Origin: Cryobacterium soli
Lineage (GTDB): Bacteria; Actinomycetota; Actinomycetes; Actinomycetales; Microbacteriaceae
NCBI RefSeq assembly: GCF_003611035.1
Contig: NZ_CP030033.1
Location: 2,046,001-2,110,000, forward strand
Length of the DNA stretch: 64,000 bases
Direction of reading: 5' to 3'
Of this stretch, positions 1-9,146 are shown piece after piece. The translations under genes and the position numbers were made by a program. The notes beneath the pieces are model-generated. The model saw nothing but the letters and a program-made list of their open reading frames with translations. It searched no databases and was not told where the DNA came from. Positions within the stretch are counted from its first letter, which is position 1; every line of letters begins with the position of its first letter.

Positions 1-1
1 C

Positions 2-1531
2 GAGGTCAAGGGCTCGTACATCATCGACCTGCCCCGCCCGGGACGGTTCCTCTCCGAGGGCGACCTGGTCCTGACGGGCGCCCAGTGGGCCACCGGCCCG
101 GCCAGCGCCGAGATCTTCATCTCCGAGCTGGCCGAGAAGAACGTCGCCGTGCTCGTCGTCGGCCGCATCCTCATCGGCGAGATCCCCGACTACGTGGTCA
201 CCGAGTGCCGCAACCGGCACATCGTGCTGCTGACCACCTCGGCCGACGTCTCGTTCAAATCGATCAGCCATTACATCGAATCCGCCGTCAGCGCCGACGC
301 TGGGTCCGACTCGCGCGGCCTGGGCTTCACCCGCGACCTGCTCGACAGCCTCGCCTCCGGGCAGGGCGCCCAGGGCGCGCTGCGCATGTTCTACACCGAA
401 TTCGCGGTGGACTGCTGGCTCCTGGAGGCTGACGGCACCGTCACAGCCATGGTGGGCCAGGCGCCCCGTACCGAGCGCATCGGCGAAGTCTGGAACGCGG
501 CACTGGCCGCTCCGGCGGATGTCCTCGTGCTGCCCGACGAGAGCGGGCGACCGTCCTCTGTCTATCCGATCGTCGGCGACACAGCCGCCGGTTTCCTCGT
601 CTGCCTCGGCGACCACCGCACGTTCTCGCCCGAGATCGACCGGGTCATGCGCACCCTCGTGCTCGTGATCCGGGTCGAACTGGAGCTGGCCAACGACCGT
701 CGACGCGCCGCCGAACGGCAGGTCGAAGAGCTGGTCGGTGCCCTGGCGAATGGCAGCTTTGCACCCGACGAGGCCGCCGCACGGTTGCGCCTGCTCGGCG
801 CCGACCCGAACCTGCCCGTCACCGTGATCGCCGCCACCGTCGACGACGCCGGCTACCCGGCCCGGGCCGTGCTCGAGGCGGTCACGGGCATGCTCGCCGG
901 GGCCGGGTATCTCCTCGTCGGCACCGAGCGGGGCGACGCGTTCGCCGAGTCGGCCACCGCAGCCACCGCCCCCACGACGGATGCCGGCACCGAGGTGGTC
1001 CTCCTCGTCAACGGGCCTGACCCTTCGGCTGACTCCCTCGCGCACCTGCTGGCCCGCCCGGCCGACCGCCAGCATGCTCTGCTCGGCTCCAGGCGCCTGC
1101 GCATCGGCATCAGCGACCCCACCACGAGCGTCGGCCAGCTCACCATGGCCGCGCACACGGCCCGGTCCCGGATGCGCTCGATCGCCGGCCCCGGGCCCAT
1201 CCGGTGGTCGGCGGGCGCCAGCCCGCCTTCCCACGACGCCCTGCTCGCGCTGCTGCCCGACCGGGCGCGCCAGAGCTTCGCCCAGGCGCTGCTGGCCCCG
1301 CTCATGGAGTACGACGCCCGGCACGGTTCGGAGCTCGTGCACAGTCTGCGCGCGTTCCTGGACGCGGGGTGCGCCTGGCAACAGGCCGCCGGAGATCTGC
1401 ACGTGCACGTCAACACGCTGCGCTACCGCATCGGCCGCATCGAGACGCTCACCCAGCGTGACCTCACCGGGATGCGCGACCGGGTGGACTTCTATCTGGC
1501 CCTGGAGAGCATGAGCCCGCCCGACGCCTGA
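2..1531 (+). CDS. PucR family transcriptional regulator (5' partial)
   Basis: The frame is open from the first bases of the window, so the true start lies upstream; about 509 codons are visible. The N-terminal part (ending in the stretch around VAVLVVGRILIGEIPDY) fits the PucR sensory domain. The middle contains a GAF-like or linker region, and the C-terminus carries the PucR-type helix-turn-helix, visible as HVHVNTLRYRIGRIETL (about 1399-1449). PucR proteins usually control purine, amino acid or other nitrogen-compound catabolism near their own gene. Here the nearest candidate targets are the amidohydrolase and peptide transporter downstream, but a divergent gene lies between, so this link is inference. 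The family is clear; the effector is unknown. Confidence 0.88.
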   Translation, partial: EVKGSYIIDLPRPGRFLSEGDLVLTGAQWATGPASAEIFISELAEKNVAVLVVGRILIGEIPDYVVTECRNRHIVLLTTSADVSFKSISHYIESAVSADAGSDSRGLGFTRDLLDSLASGQGAQGALRMFYTEFAVDCWLLEADGTVTAMVGQAPRTERIGEVWNAALAAPADVLVLPDESGRPSSVYPIVGDTAAGFLVCLGDHRTFSPEIDRVMRTLVLVIRVELELANDRRRAAERQVEELVGALANGSFAPDEAAARLRLLGADPNLPVTVIAATVDDAGYPARAVLEAVTGMLAGAGYLLVGTERGDAFAESATAATAPTTDAGTEVVLLVNGPDPSADSLAHLLARPADRQHALLGSRRLRIGISDPTTSVGQLTMAAHTARSRMRSIAGPGPIRWSAGASPPSHDALLALLPDRARQSFAQALLAPLMEYDARHGSELVHSLRAFLDAGCAWQQAAGDLHVHVNTLRYRIGRIETLTQRDLTGMRDRVDFYLALESMSPPDA

Positions 1532-1547
1532 CCCCGTCTCTGCCGGC

Positions 1548-2012
1548 TCAGACGGCGGCGAAGACCAGGTTGGCGATATCGTGCGCCGCCGGGTCGGGCC
1601 GGCGCAGGAACCGCGGTGCGAGCACCTCTTCCACCACGATCTCCGTCACATAGTGCACGGTGCCGCCCAGCAGATGCCCGGCGTACCCCTCGGCCGATCT
1701 GGCCTTCATACCGATGGCGACATGCACGTGGATCTGCACAATCTGGCTGTCCGCATCCCACGCGATCGTGCCGGAGCCGGTTCCCTCGACATTCGTCACC
1801 CGCACGGAATCCTTGAGCGGGGCATCCTCGTCTTCGATGGGCTGGCAGGTGCCGATCAGCGAGACCTCGGTGAACGCGCCGAGGAACACCGGGAGGTAAC
1901 CCTGTTGGATACCGTGGGCCGCGCAGGCCTCGGCGAGAGCGCCGAGAATGTCATCGCCGGGCTGCAGCACGACCGCGAAACGGCGGCCGCCGACCAGCTC
2001 GGTACTGAACAT
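1548..2012 (-). CDS. PPC/DUF296 domain protein
   Basis: A 154-residue protein consisting of one PPC (plants and prokaryotes conserved, DUF296) domain. The diagnostic stretch is HVHVAIG followed about 13 residues later by GHLLGGTVHYVTEIVV, the conserved beta-strand core with histidines near residues 94 and 96. In plants this domain sits in AT-hook proteins and mediates trimerisation; bacterial stand-alone copies are mostly uncharacterised. The gene converges with the PucR gene (16 bp between stops) and faces away from the amidohydrolase at 2429. Start chosen at the ATG at 2012, which begins just before the domain. No function beyond the fold can be claimed. Confidence 0.8.
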   Translation of the reverse strand: MFSTELVGGRRFAVVLQPGDDILGALAEACAAHGIQQGYLPVFLGAFTEVSLIGTCQPIEDEDAPLKDSVRVTNVEGTGSGTIAWDADSQIVQIHVHVAIGMKARSAEGYAGHLLGGTVHYVTEIVVEEVLAPRFLRRPDPAAHDIANLVFAAV

Positions 2013-2428
2013 TCTGGGTCCCTCCGTCGTGCCTGACCTGGGTGCATGCCCGGGCGCCGGGGACGGTTTCCGCCGGGGCCAGTCGAGCTAAGCACAGTTG
2101 CCCCGGCCGGGCCTTCGTAGGATCCTTCAACGTTGACGGCCCCCGTCGTGCCCCCGTTCATCGGTTCCTCCGAGGGGTAATACGTTCGGCATCCGGCGTA
2201 ACCGCACCGAAACCTGTTCATTCGATCGACCAAAGACCCGCCACCTGCGACACGGTTTTCTTGTACAGACCGCGATTGCGCCGCCCCGCGCCGGCTTGCT
2301 TGACTGGAGGCACGCCCCACCCCTGGGTATTCCCGTCATCGCGGCACCGGCCGCTCTCCCCCGCTCGTGAAAGTTGCCATCATGCCCGCTGTGCCTCGTT
2401 TCGACCGCGCTGAACGGTTCCTCCGCTG
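2013..2428. other. 416-bp divergent intergenic region
   Basis: No convincing gene is seen here. The stretch separates the PPC gene (minus) from the amidohydrolase (plus) and should hold both promoters. It is less GC-rich around 2170-2290 than its flanks, as expected of a control region. No clear operator palindrome or terminator was found. Confidence 0.5.
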
Positions 2429-3643
2429 ATGGGCGAGATCTCCGGCATCGCCGTCTGGGACGGCCACACCGCCCGCGGCGCCAGCCGGCTCAGCTGGGAC
2501 GCCGACAACATCGTCGCGCTCGAACCGGCCACGGATGCCGACGCCTCGCTCGCCGAGTACAGCATCATCCCCGGCCTCGTCGACACTCATGTGCACCTCG
2601 GAGCATATTCCGGCGAGCGGTCCGTCGACTGGTCCACCTGGCCGCTGATCACCCCGGCCGAGGAACGCGTCTTCCACATCGCCGCGAACGCCCAGCGCGC
2701 CGCCCGGTTCGGCGTGACCACGCTGCGCGACCTCGGCGGCGACGCCACGCACCTGGCGGTCAGCCGCATCTTCGACGAGGGCATCCAGGCCGGCCCCCGC
2801 ATCCTTGTGCACGGGCAGGTGGGCATGACCGCCGGGCACGGCGACCTGTTCGTGCCCCCGCACTACCCGCACCGTCCGCCCGTGGCCGACAGCCCCGACG
2901 AATGCCGGAAGCTCGTGAGGCAGTGGGCCCGCAGCGGCGCCCACGGCGTGAAGATCTACACCAGCGGCGGAGTGCTCTCGATGGGCGACCGGGTGGGCTG
3001 GCGCAACCAGACCAACGCCGAGATCGCCACCACCATCGACGAGGCGCACGCTCTGGGCATGCTCGTGGCGGCGCACACCCACAGCACCGTCGGCGTCGAC
3101 ATCGCCCTGGCCGAGGGCGTGGACTCCATCGAGCATGGCACCGGCATCACGCCGGCCCACTTCGACACCCTGCTCGAGCGCAACCTGCCCATCGCCCCCA
3201 CCCTGATGATCAACGACGCCATCGCCGACGGCCGGGTGAACGTGCCCGCCGAGGCCCGCGAGAAGGCCAAGGAGGTCGTCGCCCAGCGGAACGCCGAGTT
3301 CACCGGAGCCGGGGCCGCCGGCATCCGCTTTGTGCTCGGCACCGACGCCAACGGCGTCATGGTGAAGTTCGGCGACCAGCTCGAGGAGGTGCGCCTGATG
3401 CGCCAGATGTTCGGCTGGAGCGCCGACCGGGCCCTCCGCGCCGCCACCTCGGACGCGGCCGACGCGATCGGGCTGGGCGCAAGGGTCGGCACCCTCGCCG
3501 CCGGTTTCGGCGCCGACTTCGTGGTGCTCCGCGGTCATCCGGCCGAGAACCTCGACGACTTGCACACCGACAATATCGTCGCCGTCGTGTCCCGCGGCCG
3601 GCTGGTCTTCGGCGAACTACCCGGCGGCGCCGGATCCCACTAG
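2429..3643 (+). CDS. Metal-dependent amidohydrolase, prolidase-like
   Basis: A 404-residue amidohydrolase-superfamily enzyme. The metal-site residues are in order: H54 and H56 in VDTHVHLG, K175 in GVKIYTSGG (the likely carboxylated lysine), H216 in AAHTHS, H236 in SIEHG and D306 in LGTDANG. The pattern TLRDLGG, GPRI, TAGHGD and KIYTSGGV matches imidazolonepropionase-related hydrolases, including Xaa-Arg/Lys dipeptidases. The peptide-type ABC transporter starts 140 bp downstream on the same strand, so a plausible role is cleavage of an imported dipeptide or N-acyl amino acid. There is no signal peptide, so it acts in the cytoplasm. The fold is sure; the substrate is inferred from neighbours. 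Confidence 0.85.
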   Translation: MGEISGIAVWDGHTARGASRLSWDADNIVALEPATDADASLAEYSIIPGLVDTHVHLGAYSGERSVDWSTWPLITPAEERVFHIAANAQRAARFGVTTLRDLGGDATHLAVSRIFDEGIQAGPRILVHGQVGMTAGHGDLFVPPHYPHRPPVADSPDECRKLVRQWARSGAHGVKIYTSGGVLSMGDRVGWRNQTNAEIATTIDEAHALGMLVAAHTHSTVGVDIALAEGVDSIEHGTGITPAHFDTLLERNLPIAPTLMINDAIADGRVNVPAEAREKAKEVVAQRNAEFTGAGAAGIRFVLGTDANGVMVKFGDQLEEVRLMRQMFGWSADRALRAATSDAADAIGLGARVGTLAAGFGADFVVLRGHPAENLDDLHTDNIVAVVSRGRLVFGELPGGAGSH

Positions 3644-3783
3644 GCCTGCACCCTCCCCACCCCACAGCCCCCGGCCCGGCCGGTCCCCCCGGAATACCCG
3701 CACCACCCGCAGCACAGCACAGCTCCCTCCCTGCACCCGCACCCGCACCCGCACCGCATTCAGCTCGTGAAAGGCACCCCGCA

Positions 3784-5367
3784 ATGTCCCGCAGCACTCC
3801 CACGTTCTCCCGCTGGGTCGCAGCGCCCGTCGCCGCCCTGGCGACGGTCGGCCTGCTGGCCGCCTGCAGCACCCCGCTCGCCTCGGCCAAGGACACCGTG
3901 ATCTTCGCGATCAAGGAAGACCCCACCTGCCTCGACCCGCAGCAGACCTCGCTGACCACCGCGTTGAACATCGGCCGCCAGGTCGTGGACTCGCTCACCG
4001 ACCAGAACGCCGACACCGGCGAGATCGTGCCGTGGCTCGCCGAGAGCTACGAGACCAATGACGACCTCACCGCGTTCACCTTCACGCTGCGCGACAACGT
4101 CACCTTCAGCGACGAGACCCCGCTCACCGCCGGAGTCGTCAAGGCCAACTTCGATGCCCTCGCCGCTCTCGGCTCGGCGGCCTCGCTTGCCTCGCAGTAC
4201 CTCGCCGGCTACGAGAACACCGTCGTCACCGACGACACCACCCTCACGGTGAACTTCTCCACCCCCAACGCCCAGTTCCTGCAGGGCACCTCCACCATGA
4301 CCCTGGGCCTGGTCGCCGAGGCCAGCACCGCCGCAACGGCCGAGGACCGCTGCCAGAGCGTCATCGGCTCCGGCCCGTTCGTCTACGACTCCTACGTGCC
4401 CAACGACTCCCTCGTCATCGTCAAGCGCGACGGATACGACTGGGCGTCCACCCTGCGCGAGCACACCGGTGAGGCGCTCGTGAGCACCATCGAGTTCCCG
4501 ATCATCACCGAGAACGGCGTGCGCACCGGCGGCCTGGAGTCCGGCGAGTTCGACATCATCCAGGACCTCCCGTACGCCGACGAGGCGCGCTTCGACACCG
4601 ACGACTTCACCCTCTACGCCAAGGCGAACACCGGCGTACCGAACAGCCTGATCCCCAACACGAGCCGCCCGATCGTCTCCGACGACGCCGTGCGCCACGC
4701 CATGCTGCTCGGCACCGACCGGGAAGAGATCAAGACCCTCACCGGAGCCGCCACCGCCGAACCGCCTACCAGCGCTCTCACCTCCTCCACCACCGGCTAC
4801 GTCAGCCAGGCCGACGCCATGGAGTACGACCCCGAGGCCGCCGAGAAGCTGCTCGACGATGCCGGCTGGGTCCTGGGTTCCGATGGCATCCGTGCGAAGG
4901 ACGGCGTGAAGCTCAGCGTCTCGGTCACGGCGTTCTACGCCCAGGACGTGCTGGAGACCGTGCAGATGCAGCTCAAGAAGATCGGCATCGACCTGCAGCT
5001 GAACATGGTCACCGCCGGTGACTTCTTCGGGGTCATCGCGAGCGGCGACTACGACTTCCTCGGCGCCGCGCTCACCCGCACCGACCCGGATGCCCTGCGC
5101 GTCCTGTTCTCGCAGGCCGCCTCGTCGCACTGGGCAATCGTCGACAACGCCGAACTCGAGGGTGTGCTCACCGAGCAGGCCAAGACCGCCGACCCGGATG
5201 CGCGTGCCGCCCTGGTCGAGCAGGCGCAGGAGCTCATCATCGACAACGCGTATCTCATCCCCACCCTCGAGACCACGCAACTGCACGCGTCGGTCGCGAA
5301 CGTCGGCGGTGTCACCTTCGACTCCGCATCGCGCATCGTGCTCTACGACGTGCGTATCGCCGAGTAA
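3784..5367 (+). CDS. Peptide-type ABC transporter substrate-binding lipoprotein
   Basis: A 527-residue SBP_bac_5 (DppA/OppA/NikA) family binding protein. The N-terminus has a basic start, a hydrophobic segment and a lipobox LLAAC with the acylated cysteine at residue 28. Start taken at the ATG at 3784, preceded by GAAAGG. The mature domain shows the family pattern VIFAIKEDPTCLDPQQT at its beginning and PWLAESYETNDDLTAFTFTL further on. It is first in an operon with two permeases and a double ATPase. The likely ligand class is di- or oligopeptides or similar compounds; the amidohydrolase upstream suggests a hydrolysable dipeptide. An in-frame open stretch continues upstream over the amidohydrolase but is only a shadow frame. 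Confidence 0.9.
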   Translation: MSRSTPTFSRWVAAPVAALATVGLLAACSTPLASAKDTVIFAIKEDPTCLDPQQTSLTTALNIGRQVVDSLTDQNADTGEIVPWLAESYETNDDLTAFTFTLRDNVTFSDETPLTAGVVKANFDALAALGSAASLASQYLAGYENTVVTDDTTLTVNFSTPNAQFLQGTSTMTLGLVAEASTAATAEDRCQSVIGSGPFVYDSYVPNDSLVIVKRDGYDWASTLREHTGEALVSTIEFPIITENGVRTGGLESGEFDIIQDLPYADEARFDTDDFTLYAKANTGVPNSLIPNTSRPIVSDDAVRHAMLLGTDREEIKTLTGAATAEPPTSALTSSTTGYVSQADAMEYDPEAAEKLLDDAGWVLGSDGIRAKDGVKLSVSVTAFYAQDVLETVQMQLKKIGIDLQLNMVTAGDFFGVIASGDYDFLGAALTRTDPDALRVLFSQAASSHWAIVDNAELEGVLTEQAKTADPDARAALVEQAQELIIDNAYLIPTLETTQLHASVANVGGVTFDSASRIVLYDVRIAE

Positions 5368-5372
5368 CCCCT

Positions 5373-5410
5373 CGGGCGGGCGGCGCTGCTCCAGCAGCGC
5401 CGCCCGCCCG
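5373..5410 (+). terminator. Strong hairpin between binding-protein and permease genes
   Basis: A perfect 18-bp inverted repeat (5373-5390 with 5393-5410) built on CGGGCGGGCGGCGCTGCT, with a minimal loop. It starts 5 bases after the stop of the binding-protein gene and ends 44 bases before the first permease. It lacks a U-run and lies inside the operon, so it probably acts as a partial terminator or 3'-end stabiliser that leaves more binding-protein mRNA than permease mRNA. The other three ABC operons of the window have the same arrangement. Confidence 0.75.
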
Positions 5411-5454
5411 CCTGTTCGTCCCCCGCACTTTCGATCCTGACGAGGTAGTGAACC

Positions 5455-6537
5455 GTGGCACCATCCCCCAGAGACCGGCTGGGCACCGTCGTGCGTTATC
5501 TCGGCCCCAAGCTTGTGCAGTTCGCGTTCGTGATCTGGGCCACGTACACGGTCACCTTCCTGCTGATCCACTTCCTGCCCGGCGACCCGGTCCTGGCGGC
5601 GCTGTCGCTCAAGGGCGGCGACGCCACGACCACCGACCCCGCCGAACTCGCCGCCTTGCGCGCCCAGTACGGCCTGGACGGCTCGCTCTGGCAGCAGTAC
5701 ATCGGCCACTTCCTCTCCGCCCTCCGCGGGGACCTCGGCGTGTCGATCGCCACCGGCCAGCCCGTGGCCGACATGGTCGCCCGCGCGTTGCCCAACACGG
5801 CGGCCGTCGCCGTGCTCGCGCTCGTGCTCGGCGTCGTGACGGCCGTCGTGATCACCTTCCTGGCCTTCGTGAGCCCGTGGCGGTGGCTCCGCCAGACCCT
5901 CCTGCAGATCCCACCGCTGGGCGTGGCCACCCCCGCGTTCCTCAGCGGCCTGGTGCTGGTCAGCGTGTTCTCCTTCGGGCTGGGCTGGTTCCCCTCCTCC
6001 GGCAGCCGCAACCCGCTCGGCGTGGTGCTGCCGGCCATCACCCTCGCGCTGCCCGTCGGCGCGATCTTCTTCCAGGTCTTTTCCGCCGCCGTACTCGAGG
6101 CCATGGCCGGCCCCTACGTGTTCACCGCCGTCGCCAAGGGACTGTCCACCCGCACCATCTTCCTGCGGCACGTGCTGCGGAACTCCCTGCTGCCCTCTGT
6201 GACCATCCTGGGCCTGCTCATCGGCTACCTCGCCGGCGGCACGGCCGTGGTCGAGACGGTCTTCTCCCGCGACGGCATCGGCCGCATCACCGTCGACGCA
6301 GTGCTGGCCCGTGACACCAACGTCATCCAGGGCGTCGTGATCGTCGTGGCCCTGGTCTACTCGGTCGTCAACCTCCTCGTCGACCTCTCCTATGGCGTGA
6401 TCGACCCGCGCACCCGGCCCGCACTCGGCGGCCGCCGCACCGGTACCGGCCGGGCCGGCTCCCCGCAGGCGGATTCCCCGCAGGCCGGCGCGACGAGCGT
6501 CGACGCCGCACGAGACAAGGCGGTCATCGAATCATGA
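5455..6537 (+). CDS. ABC transporter permease, DppB type
   Basis: A 360-residue inner-membrane permease of the dipeptide/oligopeptide/nickel class, with six expected transmembrane segments. The first segment (YTVTFLLIHFLPGDP) carries the characteristic FLPGDP motif of DppB/OppB proteins. The coupling loop region is visible as FTAVAKGLSTRTIFLRHVLRNS. GTG start at 5455. The gene ends with an ATGA overlap with the next permease, so the two are translationally coupled. The C-terminal tail of about 35 residues is alanine- and glycine-rich and looks disordered. Confidence 0.92.
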   Translation: MAPSPRDRLGTVVRYLGPKLVQFAFVIWATYTVTFLLIHFLPGDPVLAALSLKGGDATTTDPAELAALRAQYGLDGSLWQQYIGHFLSALRGDLGVSIATGQPVADMVARALPNTAAVAVLALVLGVVTAVVITFLAFVSPWRWLRQTLLQIPPLGVATPAFLSGLVLVSVFSFGLGWFPSSGSRNPLGVVLPAITLALPVGAIFFQVFSAAVLEAMAGPYVFTAVAKGLSTRTIFLRHVLRNSLLPSVTILGLLIGYLAGGTAVVETVFSRDGIGRITVDAVLARDTNVIQGVVIVVALVYSVVNLLVDLSYGVIDPRTRPALGGRRTGTGRAGSPQADSPQAGATSVDAARDKAVIES

Positions 6538-7379
6538 GCACCACCGAACAGCCATCGCTCGCCCGCCGCCTTCCCCCGGCGCTCCGCACCGCGCTCTCAC
6601 CCGGGGTACTGCTGGCCGGCCTGATCGTGCTGGCCGCGCTGGCCATGACGCTCCTCCCCGGCGCCATCGCCACGCACGATCCCTACACCGGCATCGCGGC
6701 CGACCGGTTGCTCGCGCCCAACGCCACCTACCTCTTCGGCACCGACCACCTGGGCCGCGACTTGTTCTCCCGGGTCGTGCACGGCGCGTTCCTCTCGCTC
6801 GCCTCCGCAGGCACGGCCGTGCTGGTGGGCGTGATCGTCGGCGCCCTACTGGGGCTCATCTCCGGCTTCGTCGGCGGCACCCTCGACTTCATCGTCATGC
6901 GCTTCATAGACGTGCTCATCGCCGTGCCGAGCATCCTGCTCGCGCTGATCGTGGTCGCCACCCTCGGCTTCGGCCCGTGGTCGGTCGCCCTGGGCGTCGG
7001 GCTCGGCGCCGCCGGGTCGTTCGCCCGCATCATGCGCTCCCAGGTTGTGCGGGTGCGCAACGCCGAGTACGTCGAGGCCGCGCGCACTCTCGGTGTGCGG
7101 TGGCCGGGCATCCTGTTCAGCCACATCCTGCCCAACGCCGGCCGCCCGGTGATCGCGCTGGCCGCCCTCGAGCTGGGCACCGCCATCCTGGCCGTCTCGG
7201 CGCTCAGCTTCCTCGGCTTCGGCGCCCAGCCGCCCGAACCCGAGTGGGGCGCGCTCGTCTCGGGCGGCCGCGACTATGTGGCCACGGCCTGGTGGCTGAG
7301 CATCCTTCCCGGCGTCGTCGTGCTCGCTGTCGTGCTCGCCGTGAACCGCCTCGCCCGTCTGATCGGAGGAGACCGATGA
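6534..7379 (+). CDS. ABC transporter permease, DppC type
   Basis: A 281-residue partner permease of the DppC/OppC class. It has an N-terminal membrane segment, the family stretch LFGTDHLGRDLFSRVVHGA, and the coupling motif EAARTLGVRWPGILFSHILPN. It overlaps the upstream permease by 4 bases (ATGA) and the downstream ATPase start by 4 bases. With its partner it forms the membrane channel of the peptide importer. Confidence 0.92.
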   Translation: MSTTEQPSLARRLPPALRTALSPGVLLAGLIVLAALAMTLLPGAIATHDPYTGIAADRLLAPNATYLFGTDHLGRDLFSRVVHGAFLSLASAGTAVLVGVIVGALLGLISGFVGGTLDFIVMRFIDVLIAVPSILLALIVVATLGFGPWSVALGVGLGAAGSFARIMRSQVVRVRNAEYVEAARTLGVRWPGILFSHILPNAGRPVIALAALELGTAILAVSALSFLGFGAQPPEPEWGALVSGGRDYVATAWWLSILPGVVVLAVVLAVNRLARLIGGDR

Positions 7380-9076
7380 CAACGACCGACTCCGGCGCGG
7401 CCCTGCTGCGCGTGACCAACCTGCAGATCGACTACGACACCCGGTCCGGCCTCACCCACGCCGTGCGCGGCGTCGACTTCACCGTGGCGCCCGGCGCCAT
7501 CGTCGCCGTCGTCGGTGAGTCCGGCTCGGGCAAGAGCACCATTTCGCAGGCGCTCGTGCGCCGGCTGCCCGACGGGGGCCGCATCGTCTCCGGCACGATC
7601 GAGTTCGCCGGCCGGGATCTCACCGCGCTGCCGGAACGGGCGCTGCGGCGCATCCGCGGGGCCGAGATCGGTTTCGTGCCGCAGGACCCGAGCAACTCGC
7701 TCAACCCGCTCATGAAGGTCGGCGAGCAGATCGCCGAGAGCCTGCGGCTGCACCGGGGGCTGGGTCGCGCCGAGGCGGCCACCGCCGCCGTGCGCATCCT
7801 CGACGAGGTCGGCATCCCGGATGCCTCCAGTCGCGCCGGCCAGTACCCGCACGAGCTCTCCGGCGGCATGCGCCAACGCGTGCTCATCGGCGTGGCCTGG
7901 TCGTGCTCGCCGCGGCTGGTGATCGCCGACGAACCCACGAGCGCCCTCGACGTGACCGTGCAACGGCATGTGCTCGACCGCCTCGAGACGCTGGCCAGGG
8001 AGCAGGGCACCGCGGTGATCCTGGTCACCCACGACCTCGCGATCGCCGCCGACCGGGCCGACCACATCCTGGTCATGCAGGCCGGCCGCATCGTCGAGCA
8101 GGGCACCCCGGCGGATGTGCTCGGCACACCCTCGCACCCATACACGCGGGAGCTCGTGGCCGCCGCGCCCGGTCTCACCAGCGGCCGGCTGGCCCCGCGC
8201 CCGGCGACCGCCACGGACGACCCGGCTGCCGCCGCCGCGCGCGCCTCGCTCACCCTGGCGTTCCGCGCCTCTGCCGCCGCCACGTCCGCCGCGGACATCC
8301 TCGTCGTCGACGGGCTGACCAAGACCTACACCCTGCGCCAACCCGCCGGCGGGCCGCAGACCCTCACGGCCGTGGACAACGTGTCGTTCGCGGTGCCGCG
8401 CGGCAGCACCTTCTCGATCGTCGGCGAGTCCGGGTCGGGCAAGACCACCACGGCGCGTATCGCGGCCCGGATCGTGGCCCCCGATTCCGGCCGGATCAGC
8501 TTCGACGGCCAGGACATCAGCACCGTGGCCGGCGAGGAGTTGCGGCAGCTGCGCCGGCGCATCCAGGTCGTCTATCAGAACCCGTTCGGCTCGCTGGACC
8601 CCACCATGTCGGTGGAGCGCCTCGTCAGCGAACCACTCCGGGCGTTCCGGATCGGCAGCCGCGCCCAGCGCGCGGGAGCGGTGCGTGAGCTGCTCGCCGC
8701 GGTGCGCCTGGACCCGGCGCTCGTGGACCGCCGGCCCAGCCAGCTCTCCGGCGGCCAGCGCCAGCGGGTCGCGATCGCCCGGGCCCTGGCACTCGGACCC
8801 GAGCTGCTCGTGCTGGACGAACCCGTCTCAGCGCTCGATGTCTCGGTGCAGGAACAGATCCTGCAACTGCTGGTGGACCTGCAGGTGGAGTTCGGGCTGA
8901 GCTACCTGTTCATCTCGCACGACCTCGGCGTCATCCGGCAGGTCTCCGACCGCGTCGCCGTGATGCGCACCGGACGGATCATCGAGCAGGGTGAGGCCGC
9001 GGCCGTGCTCTCCGCTCCGGCCGAGGAGTACACCCGCGAACTGGTCGCGTCCATCCCCGGCCGCCGGCGCAGCTAG
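7376..9076 (+). CDS. Fused double-domain ABC ATPase (DppD-DppF type)
   Basis: A 566-residue protein carrying two complete ATP-binding cassettes. The first has Walker A GESGSGKST (about residues 47-55), signature LSGGMRQRV (161-169) and Walker B LVIADE (181-186). The second has Walker A GESGSGKTT (about 350) and signature LSGGQRQRV (about 456). The linker near residues 270-310 is alanine-rich. The fused form replaces the separate DppD and DppF subunits found in many bacteria and is common in actinobacteria. The start ATG at 7376 overlaps the permease stop. It completes the operon beginning at the binding protein. Confidence 0.92.
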   Translation: MTTTDSGAALLRVTNLQIDYDTRSGLTHAVRGVDFTVAPGAIVAVVGESGSGKSTISQALVRRLPDGGRIVSGTIEFAGRDLTALPERALRRIRGAEIGFVPQDPSNSLNPLMKVGEQIAESLRLHRGLGRAEAATAAVRILDEVGIPDASSRAGQYPHELSGGMRQRVLIGVAWSCSPRLVIADEPTSALDVTVQRHVLDRLETLAREQGTAVILVTHDLAIAADRADHILVMQAGRIVEQGTPADVLGTPSHPYTRELVAAAPGLTSGRLAPRPATATDDPAAAAARASLTLAFRASAAATSAADILVVDGLTKTYTLRQPAGGPQTLTAVDNVSFAVPRGSTFSIVGESGSGKTTTARIAARIVAPDSGRISFDGQDISTVAGEELRQLRRRIQVVYQNPFGSLDPTMSVERLVSEPLRAFRIGSRAQRAGAVRELLAAVRLDPALVDRRPSQLSGGQRQRVAIARALALGPELLVLDEPVSALDVSVQEQILQLLVDLQVEFGLSYLFISHDLGVIRQVSDRVAVMRTGRIIEQGEAAAVLSAPAEEYTRELVASIPGRRRS

Positions 9077-9101
9077 CGCCACCCACGCAGATCGAGAGTC
9101 G

Positions 9102-9113
9102 TATATATTGACA
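9102..9113 (+). promoter_or_regulatory. Possible arsC promoter
   Basis: An AT-rich spot in GC-rich DNA: TATATA at 9102-9107 runs into TTGACA at 9108-9113, followed by the self-complementary ATCGAT at 9117-9122. TATATA could be the -10 element with the ATCGAT-centred stretch as an ArsR-type operator over the start point. The dyad is weak, so this is only suggestive. Confidence 0.35.
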
Positions 9114-9146
9114 GGTATCGATTCATTTCCCGCGAAGGAAGCTGCC

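Noticed and set aside
3644..3783. Tandem GCACCC units near 3730-3755
   Set aside because: Only about three to four short units in C-rich spacer DNA; no sign of a functional repeat.
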